A DNA stretch of 64,000 bases, taken from assembly GCF_020829595.1 (NCBI RefSeq), contig NZ_JAIVFW010000020.1:42442-106441 (forward strand), in the 5' to 3' direction. Both the position numbers and the translations under genes were made by a program. The stretch comes from Nostoc sp. CHAB 5844 (GTDB lineage Bacteria; Cyanobacteriota; Cyanobacteriia; Cyanobacteriales; Nostocaceae). The notes beneath the pieces were generated by a model. The model was not told where the DNA came from, ran no database searches, and saw only the letters and a list, made by a program, of their open reading frames with translations. This document shows positions 37,255 through 47,453 of this stretch, in pieces. Numbering within the stretch: the stretch's first letter is position 1; the number at the start of each line of letters is the position of its first letter.

Positions 37255-38604
37255 CTATTTTGTCTGGATTTGAGATACAGCCATCACCTCCTCGGAGGCT
37301 ATTGCTTGCTGTAAAACATCAAAATATTGTTGAGAGATCAACTTAGGTGTAAAGTGCGATCGCAAATACTGACGACCTGCTTTTCCCATCCGTTCTCCTA
37401 ATTGTGGATCGCGGCTAAGTAAACGAATAAATTGAGCTAGTCCGTGACCATCGCCGTTATCGAAAGTACCACCGCAGTTAGCTTCTGCAATCATCTGTCT
37501 AAGATAGGAATATGGGGAACAAATGACTGCTACAGGTCTTCCCGCAGCTAAGGCGGAGTAGAGCTTGCTAGGGACAACTAAACCTTCTGTAGTTTCATCT
37601 ACACTTACGAAGGACAAATCACAGGCTGTTAAAGAATAGGGCAGTACCTTCTTGTCTTGATATGGTAGAAATGTAAAGTTTCTCAACTCCAGGCGGTTTA
37701 CTTCTTTAATTAATTCTTCTCGCTTTGCTCCACCACCAATACATACAAATTGAATTGGTTCATCTTGCAGTTCTTTAGCTGCTTCTAGCATGGTTTCAAT
37801 ATCATGACAGCGCCCCATATTGCCAGAGTAGAGAACTGTAAACTTTTGTACGAGGTCGTGTTTCCAGGCAAACCAGTTTTCTTGCTTGGCAATTGGAACA
37901 ATCAGATCTGGGTTAGCCCAACTGTGAATTACAGAAATTTTGTCGCAGATCTGCGGACAATGGGCTAGTACCCGTTGTTTCATTGCTGGACTTAGAACTA
38001 TAATCCCTTTTGCATTTAGCCAAACTTGTTTGTTAATAGTACGCCACATTTTGACCAGCCAATGACCCTTAGAAAGTACACCCAGAGCGATCACGATATC
38101 AGGATAAAGATCGTATATTATGCAGACATAAGGAAGTTTAAACAACAAATAACCCAAATATCCTAATAATGGCAAAAATGGTGGGGCTGTTGTTACTAGC
38201 ATTACATTATTTCGCCGCCATGCTCTTAGCAGATATAGGAAAGCACGTAAAGTGTACAACACACCGTTGACAGCTTTACCGCGAATTCTTCCTGGCCACA
38301 GTTGAGCAGTCCGAGAGCGCTGAACTCGGATGCGATCTAGTTGCTCAACAGATGGAGCTGCTTGGGAGTTAAACGCATATCCTGGCTGACTTGTAAAAAC
38401 TTCTACATCTACCCCTTGCTGTCCCAACTGTTTTACTAGTTCCTCAATCAACTGTCCTGTAGCAGCATAATCGGGGGGAAAATATTGAGTTACTACAGAC
38501 AATTTAATAGATTGCTGAGTTTTTATAGAATTCTCACTTTGTTCTTCTAACCGAGTAGAAATGGATTGTAAAAACTTTTGGTTAATCCATTCATTGAGTC
38601 TCAT
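37255..38604 (-). CDS. Family 4 glycosyltransferase, WcaI-like
   Basis: A 449-residue GT-B enzyme. Apart from an N-terminal extension of about 34 residues, it follows the colanic-acid WcaI pattern: LSVVTQYFPPDYAATGQLIE, then TTAPPFLPLLGYLGYLLF (a membrane-associating segment near residue 145), then FTVLYSGNMGRCHDIETMLE near residue 262. The E-x7-E region reads TTEGLVVPSKLYSALAAGRP near residues 345-364. It is the most upstream gene of the minus-strand cluster and faces the long non-coding gap before wzc. It probably adds an early sugar. Confidence 0.87.
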   Translation of the reverse strand: MRLNEWINQKFLQSISTRLEEQSENSIKTQQSIKLSVVTQYFPPDYAATGQLIEELVKQLGQQGVDVEVFTSQPGYAFNSQAAPSVEQLDRIRVQRSRTAQLWPGRIRGKAVNGVLYTLRAFLYLLRAWRRNNVMLVTTAPPFLPLLGYLGYLLFKLPYVCIIYDLYPDIVIALGVLSKGHWLVKMWRTINKQVWLNAKGIIVLSPAMKQRVLAHCPQICDKISVIHSWANPDLIVPIAKQENWFAWKHDLVQKFTVLYSGNMGRCHDIETMLEAAKELQDEPIQFVCIGGGAKREELIKEVNRLELRNFTFLPYQDKKVLPYSLTACDLSFVSVDETTEGLVVPSKLYSALAAGRPVAVICSPYSYLRQMIAEANCGGTFDNGDGHGLAQFIRLLSRDPQLGERMGKAGRQYLRSHFTPKLISQQYFDVLQQAIASEEVMAVSQIQTK

Positions 38605-39950
38605 CGGCAGTATCCTACTTAAGAATTTAGAGATTTATAGGGAAATATTACTGAACCACTAAAGCTCTTAAGTCATTAATCTATACAACTAAATACTCAC
38701 TTATTCATACAAGTTTCTAGTTTGATTAAAGTCTGGTGTATGAATTACGTAGTATACCAATATTTCCTAAAGCTCACTTATGCTTATGTAATTTCGAGAT
38801 TTACAAAATCTTGCTAAGATAGGTAAGTTTGCTATTATTTCTGTATATTATTTTTCAGTAAACACGGGAACACAAAAGAAATAAGTAGCTTTGTTTTCAA
38901 ATAAAATTCTCTTGATGAGTGTGTAATTTGCACAACTCAACCTTATGCATTTAGTAGCTTGGGAGTTTCATCTATTGTTCATAGTCTAAAATTACCTCCT
39001 GTCTGAATTTTCAGTTTGTGCAATTTTGTATTGTACTTGTTTTTGCTTAGTTGTTAGTGTTTTCATACAACTTTTAACTGTTGTAGTGTATCACAACTAT
39101 GATTTTAAATTGTAAGATATCATGTTTCAAAGGTTACTCATAGGCTTCATCAAAAATTTATTTTGCTAAAGTGACTTTATACAATATCTTCATACAGGAC
39201 ACTTTTTATTTAAGTACTAGTTATTACCTGTATTTAACTTCAGAATTCCTAATAAAGAACTAATTGGTGAATTAGGTCTTGAGTAACCTCTTGTTAACAG
39301 TATAATAAACTACTAATTGACGGAAATAATTATAACTATTGAAAATTTTAAATAGCTTAGTACAAACTAAAGCTAACTAGTTAAGTCCGTCATTATTTAT
39401 CTTGGTTTATTAGTAAGGCTTTCAAGTATATTTACGTTTTGTAACCTAGTTTATTTACTTATATTCACAATCGGATGAATAAATGATTAACAGAGTGCGT
39501 CTGAAGATAGCAAAGCTTCCTGCTTAGTAACAAATCCAGCCATTTACCAAGTAGCGTTCGCTGACTAGCAGGGAAAATATTTTTGATTCAACAGTAACTA
39601 TTTCGATATAATTTTTAATGTATAATTTTATTTCATGAATAAAAATGTTACTATATCAATAATTACTGTGTGTACATAGTTTAAAACTCTGATAAATTTT
39701 GAGATAAATTACTGACAGTTAGTAGATATAATTTGTTATGGAACAGATGAAAATTCTGTATTAAAAGAAAAAACAAGATATTTGAATCTAAATTTATTAG
39801 TCTTAAAAACTACTGCTAAATATAATATTACCTAAGTAATTTTATTAAATTTGTATAAATTTTCCTTCAGCTATTACTACTTCTACATAAATTAAATCTA
39901 AAAGAATTGTTATAAATAATCTTATATTGTTTACTACCAAGTATTCATAA
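38605..39950. other. 1.35-kb AT-rich divergent control region
   Basis: No credible gene is found on either strand. It separates the minus-strand polysaccharide genes from the plus-strand wzc gene, so it should hold both promoters and possibly several binding sites. One reasonable plus-strand promoter is listed separately; no strong palindrome or NtcA-type GTA-N8-TAC site was found by eye. Confidence 0.6.
39279..39306 (+). promoter_or_regulatory. Candidate sigma-70-type promoter upstream of wzc
   Basis: TTGAGT (39279-39284) and TATAAT (39301-39306) are separated by 16 bp. It would give a leader of about 640 bases before wzc. In AT-rich DNA such matches also arise by chance, so this is tentative. 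Confidence 0.35.
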
Positions 39951-42119
39951 GTGATGGAAAATCATCGTTCTCAGTACTCCAACTCAGGACACAATAGCAA
40001 CCCTGAACATCCATTTTCTCAGTCTCAACCTCTTTCTTGGGCTGAAACAACAGAAGGTGGTTGGAACTTTCAAGAAGTTTTAGGTATTTTACAACGAAGA
40101 TGGCTAACTATTTCTGGAGTTACTACTGCCGTGATGGCCAGTATTGTTGTTGGTTTAACACTAAACCCGACCAAACCAGAATATGAAGGCAACTTTCAGA
40201 TTTTAGTAGAACCAGTAAATGATGACAGCAAAACTGTAGATGTTGTTAAAGAGCCTAATTCAAGCCAATCAGGTCTTGATTACGATAGCCAAATTCAGAT
40301 TCTCAAGAGTCCTGTAATTTTGGGAGATATTTTTAAGCATATACAAGTCACTTATCCAGATATCAGCTATGATTCCCTAGCTCAAGCTTTAGATGTGTCT
40401 CAGTTACAAGGAACAAAAATAATACAAGTAAGCTATCGTAACAATGACCCAGATCAAGTTAAATTTGTCTTGGATACAACGGCTCAATATTACCTAGAAT
40501 ATAGTAAAGAAAAACGGCAAACTAAATTACGGCAAGGACTTCAGTTTGTTGAACAACAGCTAAAACTTTCACAGAATCGGGTAGATCAACTGCAACAACA
40601 ACTGCAAACTCTCAAGCAGAAGTATAATCTTAACGACCCAGAAACCGAAACGGAAGCGCTAAATACTGAAACAGCGGCATTGACAGGGCAAAAGCAAGCA
40701 ATTATTTTCCAGTTGGCACAATCTCGTGCTAATTTAAACCTTCTCCAGAGACCAGATGGTGCGACAGCAGCACTAATTAATGCCGCTTTATATCAACAGT
40801 TAATCGCGCAAAAAAATCAATTAGATGCTCAGGTAGCTGCGGAGTCTACACGCTTTCAACCAAATAACCCTGCATTGCAATCATTGAAAGATCGGCGAGA
40901 TAGCTTGTTACCTTTGATTAACCAGGAAGCACAGCGCTTTTTGGATACTAAACGTGCCGAAATCGTAACTGGAATTAAAATTTTGGAAGTCCAGAGTCAA
41001 GCACTGGCAAAAAGGGAACAGGAGTTGGAACAAAAACGCAAACAATTGCCCATTTTGTCACGACAATACACAGATTTGCAACGGAGATTACAAGTTGCTA
41101 TTGAAAGTCTTAATCGTTTTTTATCTACACGTGAAAATCTACAAATTCAAAAATCGCAAACAGAATTTGGTTGGCAGTTAATTCAAGCACCCGTTAGACC
41201 AGGATATCCGGTAACTTCATCCAGCCTAAAACGAAATCTCATCTCAGGATTGGTTGCAAGTATTCTGATAGGGATTGGCGTTGCTTTACTCTTAGAAAAG
41301 CTGGACAGTACATACAACACTATTAAAGATTTAAAAGAAAAGGTTCAATTACCTTTACTAGGCAGTATACCTTTTGAAAAGCAAGTTCAAACTGAGCAAG
41401 ACCGTCATTTTACACAAAATATTCCTTTAATAAACTTACCAAAATACTTTTCAGAATTTCTTCCTGATTCAAATGTTGCTACAGTTCAAGAAAACAGTAA
41501 CTATTCCACAAACTTTTTAGAAGCTTTACGAATACTGTATACAAATATTCAGCTTCTCAGTTCCGATCGCCCGATTCGCTCTATTATTATCACTTCAGCT
41601 ATGCCTGGTGACGGGAAATCTACGGTTGCTTTTAATCTGGCTCAAATAGCTACAGCAATGGGACAAAGAGTGTTACTTGTAGATGCAGATTTGCGTAAGC
41701 CCACAATCCATACCTTATCAGATTTAAATAATCTTTGGGGGTTGAGTAACTTAATTTCGACAAACTTGCCAGTAGGAGAAGCAATTCAGCAAATACCTTT
41801 ATTCAGTCAGTTATCTGTAATTACCTCTGGGCCGATACCACCAGATGCTACAAAATTGCTATCTTCGGAAAAAATGAAGCGACTGATGGCAGAGTTTCAT
41901 AATTCTTTTGATTTAGTAATTTATGATGTACCTCCATTGGTAGGCTTGGCAGATGTCAGTTTGATTGCACCACATACAGACGGTATTTTGATGGTGGTGA
42001 AGATTGGCAAAACACAGTCCTTGGTACTGAAACGTGCTATGGAAAACCTAAAGCTTTCTCGCTTGAATATTTTAGGTATAGTTGGTAACGGAGAAAAAAC
42101 TAGCTTTCACAATTATTAA
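39951..42119 (+). CDS. wzc: Polysaccharide co-polymerase / bacterial tyrosine autokinase (Wzc-like)
   Basis: A 722-residue protein with a Wzz-type chain-length domain (helix 1 at about residues 50-70, long coiled coil 190-400, helix 2 near 430-450) fused to a BY-kinase domain. Walker A MPGDGKSTVAF is at about residue 551, Walker A' LLVDADLRKP near 577, and Walker B DLVIYDVPPL near 654. The protein controls polymer length and export together with Wza. The start is GTG at 39951 or the ATG right after it. The C-terminus has only one terminal Tyr, not the usual cluster. It faces away from the cluster across the 1.35-kb gap. Confidence 0.92.
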   Translation: MMENHRSQYSNSGHNSNPEHPFSQSQPLSWAETTEGGWNFQEVLGILQRRWLTISGVTTAVMASIVVGLTLNPTKPEYEGNFQILVEPVNDDSKTVDVVKEPNSSQSGLDYDSQIQILKSPVILGDIFKHIQVTYPDISYDSLAQALDVSQLQGTKIIQVSYRNNDPDQVKFVLDTTAQYYLEYSKEKRQTKLRQGLQFVEQQLKLSQNRVDQLQQQLQTLKQKYNLNDPETETEALNTETAALTGQKQAIIFQLAQSRANLNLLQRPDGATAALINAALYQQLIAQKNQLDAQVAAESTRFQPNNPALQSLKDRRDSLLPLINQEAQRFLDTKRAEIVTGIKILEVQSQALAKREQELEQKRKQLPILSRQYTDLQRRLQVAIESLNRFLSTRENLQIQKSQTEFGWQLIQAPVRPGYPVTSSSLKRNLISGLVASILIGIGVALLLEKLDSTYNTIKDLKEKVQLPLLGSIPFEKQVQTEQDRHFTQNIPLINLPKYFSEFLPDSNVATVQENSNYSTNFLEALRILYTNIQLLSSDRPIRSIIITSAMPGDGKSTVAFNLAQIATAMGQRVLLVDADLRKPTIHTLSDLNNLWGLSNLISTNLPVGEAIQQIPLFSQLSVITSGPIPPDATKLLSSEKMKRLMAEFHNSFDLVIYDVPPLVGLADVSLIAPHTDGILMVVKIGKTQSLVLKRAMENLKLSRLNILGIVGNGEKTSFHNY

Positions 42120-42362
42120 AAGATAGATAAAATTTCTATCAGTTGGCCGCTCAAAGTGAACTGGAAATATGAAAAGTCGCTTTGCTGCTAGATTTTTTGT
42201 AAATTTCTAGCATTGAAAGCGCTTGCAAAGGGTGCGATCGCTTTCAGGCTCCAGCCTCTTTAGCTATAGTAGTTATATACAATTCCTTGCACTACGCTCT
42301 GCAAATGCATCCTAATGGAGCTAATGGCGATCGTCGCTTCCCTACTATTTAATACTTTTTAA

Positions 42363-42599
42363 CTATTTTCTACTGACTTGAGTATAGTTTTGCTCGTTGT
42401 CTCGTAAAAGTTTATTGGTAGTGATGACCACAAAAACTAACAGCAGAAGCTGAATTTGCCAAGGTGCTAAGACTAAACTCACAACCAGACTGACGATTGT
42501 AAACACACCTGTCAGGTAGGCTAGTTCATCACTACATTTCTTAGATAAGTAGCCAGTTGCCAAACCGGCCAACAGTGGAATTAAAAAAAATAAAGGCAT
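42363..42599 (-). CDS. Small two-helix membrane protein of unknown function
   Basis: A 78-residue protein with two or three hydrophobic segments (FFLIPLLAGLATGYL, then LTGVFTIVSLVVSLVLAPW and IQLLLLVFVVITTN) and a polar C-terminus. Family and function are not recognised. It is transcribed opposite to its neighbours wzc and tex, with about 240 bp on each side. The length and the clean hydrophobic pattern support a real gene. Confidence 0.65.
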   Translation of the reverse strand: MPLFFLIPLLAGLATGYLSKKCSDELAYLTGVFTIVSLVVSLVLAPWQIQLLLLVFVVITTNKLLRDNEQNYTQVSRK

Positions 42600-42837
42600 C
42601 GTAGTCTTCTCCTAACTAAGATGTAAAGAACAGATTAATTTAATTTAAAGTTTTTTCATAATCGTTGCTAATATTACATCTAAAGTTGTTTTCTTCACAA
42701 TACTCTAAAGAAATAAACCATCCTTCAAGTAAAGATTCCGCAATTCTCTGGTAAATAAGTTTAACACTTAGTGCTGTCACCATAATAAAGATTTAGGATA
42801 TTACCTTTAGAAGTAACGTTTTTCACTTAGATACCCG

Positions 42838-44997
42838 ATGCTGAACATTGCTCAACTATTAGCAACTGAACTAGACCTCAAACCTTATCAGGTGCAAAAC
42901 GCGCTAGAACTTTTGGCAGAGGGTGCAACCATTCCTTTTATTGCGCGTTACCGCAAAGAGCGCACTGGTGAAATGAATGAAGTACAATTGCGCGATTTGT
43001 TTGATAAGTACAATTACTTAACAGAATTAGAAGACCGAAAATCTGTAATTTTAAATGCGATCGCCGAACAAGGTAAACTTACTGATGAGTTGAAAGCGAA
43101 AATTATCTCTTGTCAACAAAAAACTGAACTTGAGGATTTATACTTACCATATCGACCAAAGCGACGCACCCGCGCTACAGTAGCGAAAGAAAAAGGATTA
43201 GTACTGTTAGCAGAGTTCATCAAATCGTTAAATATCAAAAATGGCATAGCTGTATCTTTAGAAGTAGAAGCAACAAAGTATATTTCTGAAGAGAAAGGCG
43301 TAAAAACATCAGATGAAGCGCTAAAAGGAGCAGCCGATATTCTAGCGGAAGAAGTAGCAGAAAACGCTGAACTCCGTGCTTATTTGCGCGACTACCTACT
43401 AGAAGTAGGAGTCTTTGTTTCCCGAATTAAAGATGATTATCCTGAAGGTATAACTAAATTTGAGATGTACCGGAATTATCAAATAAGAGTGAAAAATATT
43501 GCTCCTCACAATCTGTTGGCATTGTGTCGTGGTGAAACTGAAGGAGTATTAAACTTTGATATTGCCTTTGATGAAGATTATGTGCTTGCTTATCTTGAAT
43601 CTCAGATAATCCACACAAAAGTCCGTGCAATTCGGGATTTCTATCAGATGATGCTGAAAGATGCTTTCAATCGTCTGATGAAAATCTCTCTAACGGGGGA
43701 GGTAATTTCTGCAAAAAAAAGTTATGCAGACATAGAATCAATCAAAACATTTGAAGCAAATCTGCGCGAGTTACTCCTATCTGCACCAGCCGGGATGAAA
43801 CCCACCTTAGCGATTGATCCTGGTTTTAGAACTGGATGCAAAGTGGCAGTTTTGGATGAAACAGGCAAATTTTTAGAATATCAAGCAGTTTTTCCCCATC
43901 AAGCTGCTGAACAGCGAACTAAAGCAGCACAAACTCTTAAAAATTTAATTGCAAAATATAAAATTGAGCTAGTCGCTATTGGTAACGGTACAGCTTCTCG
44001 CGAAACCGATGAATTTGTCGCACAAGTATTACAAACTTTAGACCGTAAACCAATTAAGGTGATGGTCAATGAATCTGGTGCATCGATATATTCTGCCAGC
44101 AAAGTAGCGTTGGAAGAGTTTCCTAATTTAGATGTGACAGTGCGGGGTGCGATTAGCATCGGTCGCCGTTTACAAGACCCCTTAGCAGAATTGGTAAAAA
44201 TTGATCCTAAATCAATTGGCGTAGGACAATATCAGCATGATGTTGATCAAAAGTTGTTGAAAAAGAAGCTAGACGAAACTGTGGAAAGCTGCGTCAACTT
44301 TGTTGGTGTAGATTTAAATACTGCTTCTAAGGAGCTTTTAACTTTTGTTTCTGGCATTACAGCCACAGTTGCCAATAACATGGTGACTTATCGCAACCAG
44401 TATGGAGCTTTTAAAAATCGTCGCCAACTTTTGAAAGTCCCAAAATTAGGGCCGAAGGCTTTTGAACAAGCAGCAGGATTTTTGCGGATTCGTAATGGAG
44501 ATCATCCCTTAGATAATACAGCAGTACATCCAGAGAGTTACTCAGTAGTTGAAGCGATCACTTCTGACCTCAACGTACCATTAAATCAAGTGACCCAAAT
44601 TGCTGAAAAACTCAAAAAAGTCAATTTAAAAAAATATGTCACCGATACCATTGGTGAACCTACGTTGCGCGACATTCTTAGCGAACTCGAAAAACCAGGT
44701 AGAGACCCCCGTGCCGAATTTAAGTATGCCAGTTTTAAAGAGGGGATCAAAGAAATTGCAGATTTACAAATAGGTATGGAATTAGAAGGTGTAGTTACTA
44801 ATGTTGCCAATTTTGGTGCATTCGTTGATATCGGCGTACATCAAGATGGTTTAGTACATATTTCCCAACTCGCCGATAGATTTATAGATGACCCCAAGCT
44901 AATAGTTAAGGTGGGACAAGTTGTAAAAGTTAAAGTACTAGAAGTGAACGAGAAATTAAAACGAATTAGCTTGTCAATGAAAGCAGTCAAGCAGTAA
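42838..44997 (+). CDS. tex: Tex family RNA-binding transcription accessory protein
   Basis: A 719-residue protein of the usual Tex length. The N-terminal HTH region is followed by IPFIARYRKERTGEMNEVQL (residues 33-52), which is diagnostic. The YqgF/RNase H-like domain begins TLAIDPGFRTGCKVAVLDE near residue 323. Helix-hairpin-helix repeats follow around residues 500-560 (LNTASKELLTFVSGI), and an S1 RNA-binding domain closes the protein (GMELEGVVTNVANFGAFVDI near 645-664). Tex acts on nucleic acids and transcription complexes in the cytoplasm. No neighbouring gene shares its unit. Confidence 0.96.
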   Translation: MLNIAQLLATELDLKPYQVQNALELLAEGATIPFIARYRKERTGEMNEVQLRDLFDKYNYLTELEDRKSVILNAIAEQGKLTDELKAKIISCQQKTELEDLYLPYRPKRRTRATVAKEKGLVLLAEFIKSLNIKNGIAVSLEVEATKYISEEKGVKTSDEALKGAADILAEEVAENAELRAYLRDYLLEVGVFVSRIKDDYPEGITKFEMYRNYQIRVKNIAPHNLLALCRGETEGVLNFDIAFDEDYVLAYLESQIIHTKVRAIRDFYQMMLKDAFNRLMKISLTGEVISAKKSYADIESIKTFEANLRELLLSAPAGMKPTLAIDPGFRTGCKVAVLDETGKFLEYQAVFPHQAAEQRTKAAQTLKNLIAKYKIELVAIGNGTASRETDEFVAQVLQTLDRKPIKVMVNESGASIYSASKVALEEFPNLDVTVRGAISIGRRLQDPLAELVKIDPKSIGVGQYQHDVDQKLLKKKLDETVESCVNFVGVDLNTASKELLTFVSGITATVANNMVTYRNQYGAFKNRRQLLKVPKLGPKAFEQAAGFLRIRNGDHPLDNTAVHPESYSVVEAITSDLNVPLNQVTQIAEKLKKVNLKKYVTDTIGEPTLRDILSELEKPGRDPRAEFKYASFKEGIKEIADLQIGMELEGVVTNVANFGAFVDIGVHQDGLVHISQLADRFIDDPKLIVKVGQVVKVKVLEVNEKLKRISLSMKAVKQ

Positions 44998-45142
44998 TTT
45001 CACAGAAAATGAGTAAATGCTCAGAAAGCTTTTAGAAATTAGTTTTTCTCACTCTGGCAGAACAGAGATATACTAAGTAAGAAGACACAAATAAACTTAA
45101 CTATACCAATCAAGGGCAAAATAGCTAAAAACCTCTTCCCTC

Positions 45143-45163
45143 CTGCCCCCTGCCTCATGCCTT
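45143..45163. repeat. Degenerate heptamer repeats
   Basis: Three imperfect seven-base units related to CTGCCTC lie in the gap between tex and the kinase gene. This is a typical cyanobacterial short tandem repeat pattern. Confidence 0.5.
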
Positions 45164-45202
45164 GTCCTAATTACAATTATCTATGTCCAAATATTTAATT
45201 AT

Positions 45203-46660
45203 TTATTTAGCCAAACTGAGTGATTGAACACCAGTAATAGCAATAGCTTCACTATCGATTGATAGAGATAGTTCAATACAAAACTCTGTTCCTTTTCCAG
45301 GTTCTGATACACACCTCATCTTTCCCTTATGCTTATCAACTATAATCTGATAGCTAATTGATAAACCTAATCCTGTACCTTTACCGACGGGCTTAGTTGT
45401 AAAAAATGGATCAAATACTCTTTCTTTAACTGCTGCTGGCATTCCTGAACCATTATCAATAATTCGGATAGCTACGTAGTTTGTTTCTAAGATTTCTGTA
45501 GTAATTATAATTTTACTGGGGTTAGCTTGAATTTCGGCGATCGTTCGTTCACTATTGAAGCTATCTAATGCATCAATTGCATTACTGATAATATTCATGA
45601 AAACCTGATTAAGAGAACCAGGATAACATTCTAGTAAAGGTATATTTCCATAATTTTTTACAACTTCAATCCTATAATGATCTACTTTTTCTTTAATCCT
45701 ATTTTGCAAAATTAATAAAGTACTATCAATTCCTTGGTGAATATCAACTTTTTTCATCTCCGCCTCATCAAGACGGGAGAAATTTCTTAAAGATAGAACA
45801 ATCTCTGTAATACGTTCAGTTCCTACCTGCATTGAATGGACAATTTTGGGCAAGTCCTCCAGTATAAAATCTAATTCTATAGCTTTGATATGATGGCGGA
45901 TTTCAGCCTCTGGATGCTCATAATGTTTTTGATAAAGATGAACCAGTTTGAGCAAGTCTTTAGTATAGTCATTAATATACTTTAAATTTCCATAAATAAA
46001 ATTAACAGGATTATTGATTTCATGAGCAATCCCTGCAACTAATTGTCCCAAACTTGACATTTTTTCAGCTTGAATTAATTGGGCTTGTGTTTGTTGTAGT
46101 TCCTTGAGGGATTCTTCCAGTTTTTGAGCCTGCATTTGGGCAATTTTAGTTAGATGCTCTTTGATTCGGAGAGCGTTCTGTAATTCTGTACGTTGCTGAG
46201 TTAATTCTGTAGTTAACTTTTCGGTATCAGCTAAAGCGGTATTTTTAGCTTGTAAAAGAAATAAAAAATCAGTGATTGGGTCGTGAATTGCAAAATCCTT
46301 AAGTTTAATACCAAAAGGAGGTAAACTGGCCGTATCAGTAATCCAGGGAGAGCCTAGGAAAAATATAATTTCCTGCTCTTGCTGATACATCATTTGACCC
46401 TTAAGATACATACCATTATGGATAAATTCCAGAATAAAAAGAGAGCGTGACTTTTTATTAATGGCATCAAAATCAAGCGTAATACTTGGACGATTAATAT
46501 GGAAATGCTGCTCAATCTGGCTACCAACTAGTGTTTCAGGACTGATACGCTCTAAAACATCTCCAGCCTGTAAAATTTCTCGCTTACGGTTGAATACAAA
46601 GTGGAATGGAAAAGCTTTAGCAAACAACTCTGGTGAAAGGCTGATGTGAGGAGTAACCAT
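45203..46660 (-). CDS. H-NOX-associated sensor histidine kinase (HNOBA + HisKA + HATPase)
   Basis: A 485-residue cytoplasmic kinase without membrane helices. Residues 1-125 match the heme-NO-binding-associated (HNOBA) domain ([20 protein letters not shown]). A coiled coil spans about 135-200. The H-box is [12 protein letters not shown], with phospho-acceptor H213. The ATP-binding domain has the N-box IISNAIDAL, the G1 box DNGSGMP and the G2 box GKGTGLGLS. The start is 11 bp after the H-NOX stop, so the sensor and kinase are co-expressed. H-NOX with bound NO typically alters autophosphorylation of such kinases. No response regulator gene is next to it. Confidence 0.93.
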   Translation of the reverse strand: MVTPHISLSPELFAKAFPFHFVFNRKREILQAGDVLERISPETLVGSQIEQHFHINRPSITLDFDAINKKSRSLFILEFIHNGMYLKGQMMYQQEQEIIFFLGSPWITDTASLPPFGIKLKDFAIHDPITDFLFLLQAKNTALADTEKLTTELTQQRTELQNALRIKEHLTKIAQMQAQKLEESLKELQQTQAQLIQAEKMSSLGQLVAGIAHEINNPVNFIYGNLKYINDYTKDLLKLVHLYQKHYEHPEAEIRHHIKAIELDFILEDLPKIVHSMQVGTERITEIVLSLRNFSRLDEAEMKKVDIHQGIDSTLLILQNRIKEKVDHYRIEVVKNYGNIPLLECYPGSLNQVFMNIISNAIDALDSFNSERTIAEIQANPSKIIITTEILETNYVAIRIIDNGSGMPAAVKERVFDPFFTTKPVGKGTGLGLSISYQIIVDKHKGKMRCVSEPGKGTEFCIELSLSIDSEAIAITGVQSLSLAK

Positions 46661-46671
46661 TCATGTAACGC

Positions 46672-47223
46672 TCAGTGTGGTTTATATTTCACTAAAAATT
46701 CATCATGTTCAGCACCATCATCCCGGCTCTGGGTTTGGGTAATATCAACTTCTGTGTCAAACCTTGTTCCCAAACCCTTAACTAAACCAACAATCATTGG
46801 AGTTAAACCCTGTCTGCTAGAGCGATAGTGTAAATTGAGATAATTTTCTTCCATATCACTACATTCAAATGATGGAGGTTGGAGATGAGGAAAGCTGACT
46901 CCTACACGAGCATGAAGATTATCAAGGTTTTCTAGAAACTCCGGTAGGTTATCTCCACTCATATCCATCATCTCGCCGTAGCCTTCTTCGGATGTGTATT
47001 TTACCCAAAATTCTCCAAAGGCTTGCATAATCTCAGAAGTAGATAAACTTAAAACCACACTAGCAGCTTTCACCAATCTGTGAGTGATGTCATCAGGATA
47101 ACCTTCCATACTAATGAAAACGTCTACACCCACCTCAGCTTTTTGCTTAATCTCTTTCCAAGTTTCTTCACCAAAGCGACTACAAACCATATCTTGAATC
47201 GCTTTGTTGACTAATCCATACAT
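46672..47223 (-). CDS. H-NOX heme nitric oxide/oxygen sensor
   Basis: A 183-residue H-NOX protein. H104 in DNLHARVGVSFPHL is the proximal heme ligand, and the heme-propionate motif Y-x-S-x-R is Y133-R-S-S-R137 in HYRSSRQGL. W73 in AFGEFWVKYTSEEGYG matches the tryptophan seen in the distal pocket of the Nostoc H-NOX, and no distal tyrosine is apparent, so it should prefer NO and CO over oxygen. An AGGAGG-type ribosome site lies about 8 bases before the ATG. It pairs with the kinase downstream and follows the di-iron oxidase gene upstream. Confidence 0.95.
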   Translation of the reverse strand: MYGLVNKAIQDMVCSRFGEETWKEIKQKAEVGVDVFISMEGYPDDITHRLVKAASVVLSLSTSEIMQAFGEFWVKYTSEEGYGEMMDMSGDNLPEFLENLDNLHARVGVSFPHLQPPSFECSDMEENYLNLHYRSSRQGLTPMIVGLVKGLGTRFDTEVDITQTQSRDDGAEHDEFLVKYKPH

Positions 47224-47257
47224 AAAAGCCCTCCTCTAAATCTATACCCAACTTTGA

Positions 47258-47276
47258 ATTGGTCAAGTTGACCAAT
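47258..47276. promoter_or_regulatory. Perfect palindrome upstream of H-NOX (candidate operator)
   Basis: ATTGGTCAA-G-TTGACCAAT is a perfect 9-1-9 inverted repeat whose inner edge is 35 bp from the H-NOX start codon. Its position and symmetry suit a dimeric repressor or activator. The protein that binds it is unknown. Confidence 0.65.
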
Positions 47277-47453
47277 GCTCAAATAGATTGTTTTTTACCT
47301 TAGTGATTTAAATCTCACTTTTTTTATTTTTCTTTAATCCGGCTGAACATTTACAATTTAAAAACTGAGAAAAGTAAAACACATTGCTTGAATTTTAATG
47401 CTACAAGTCATTATGTTTGCATCCGTATTTACACCCTTTTCATTTGCCTAGAG

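Noticed and set aside
1228..38604. Cluster as the heterocyst envelope polysaccharide (HEP) island
   Set aside because: gmd and GT4 genes fit, but no hepA-type ABC exporter or other heterocyst-specific marker is visible, and gene content alone is not enough.
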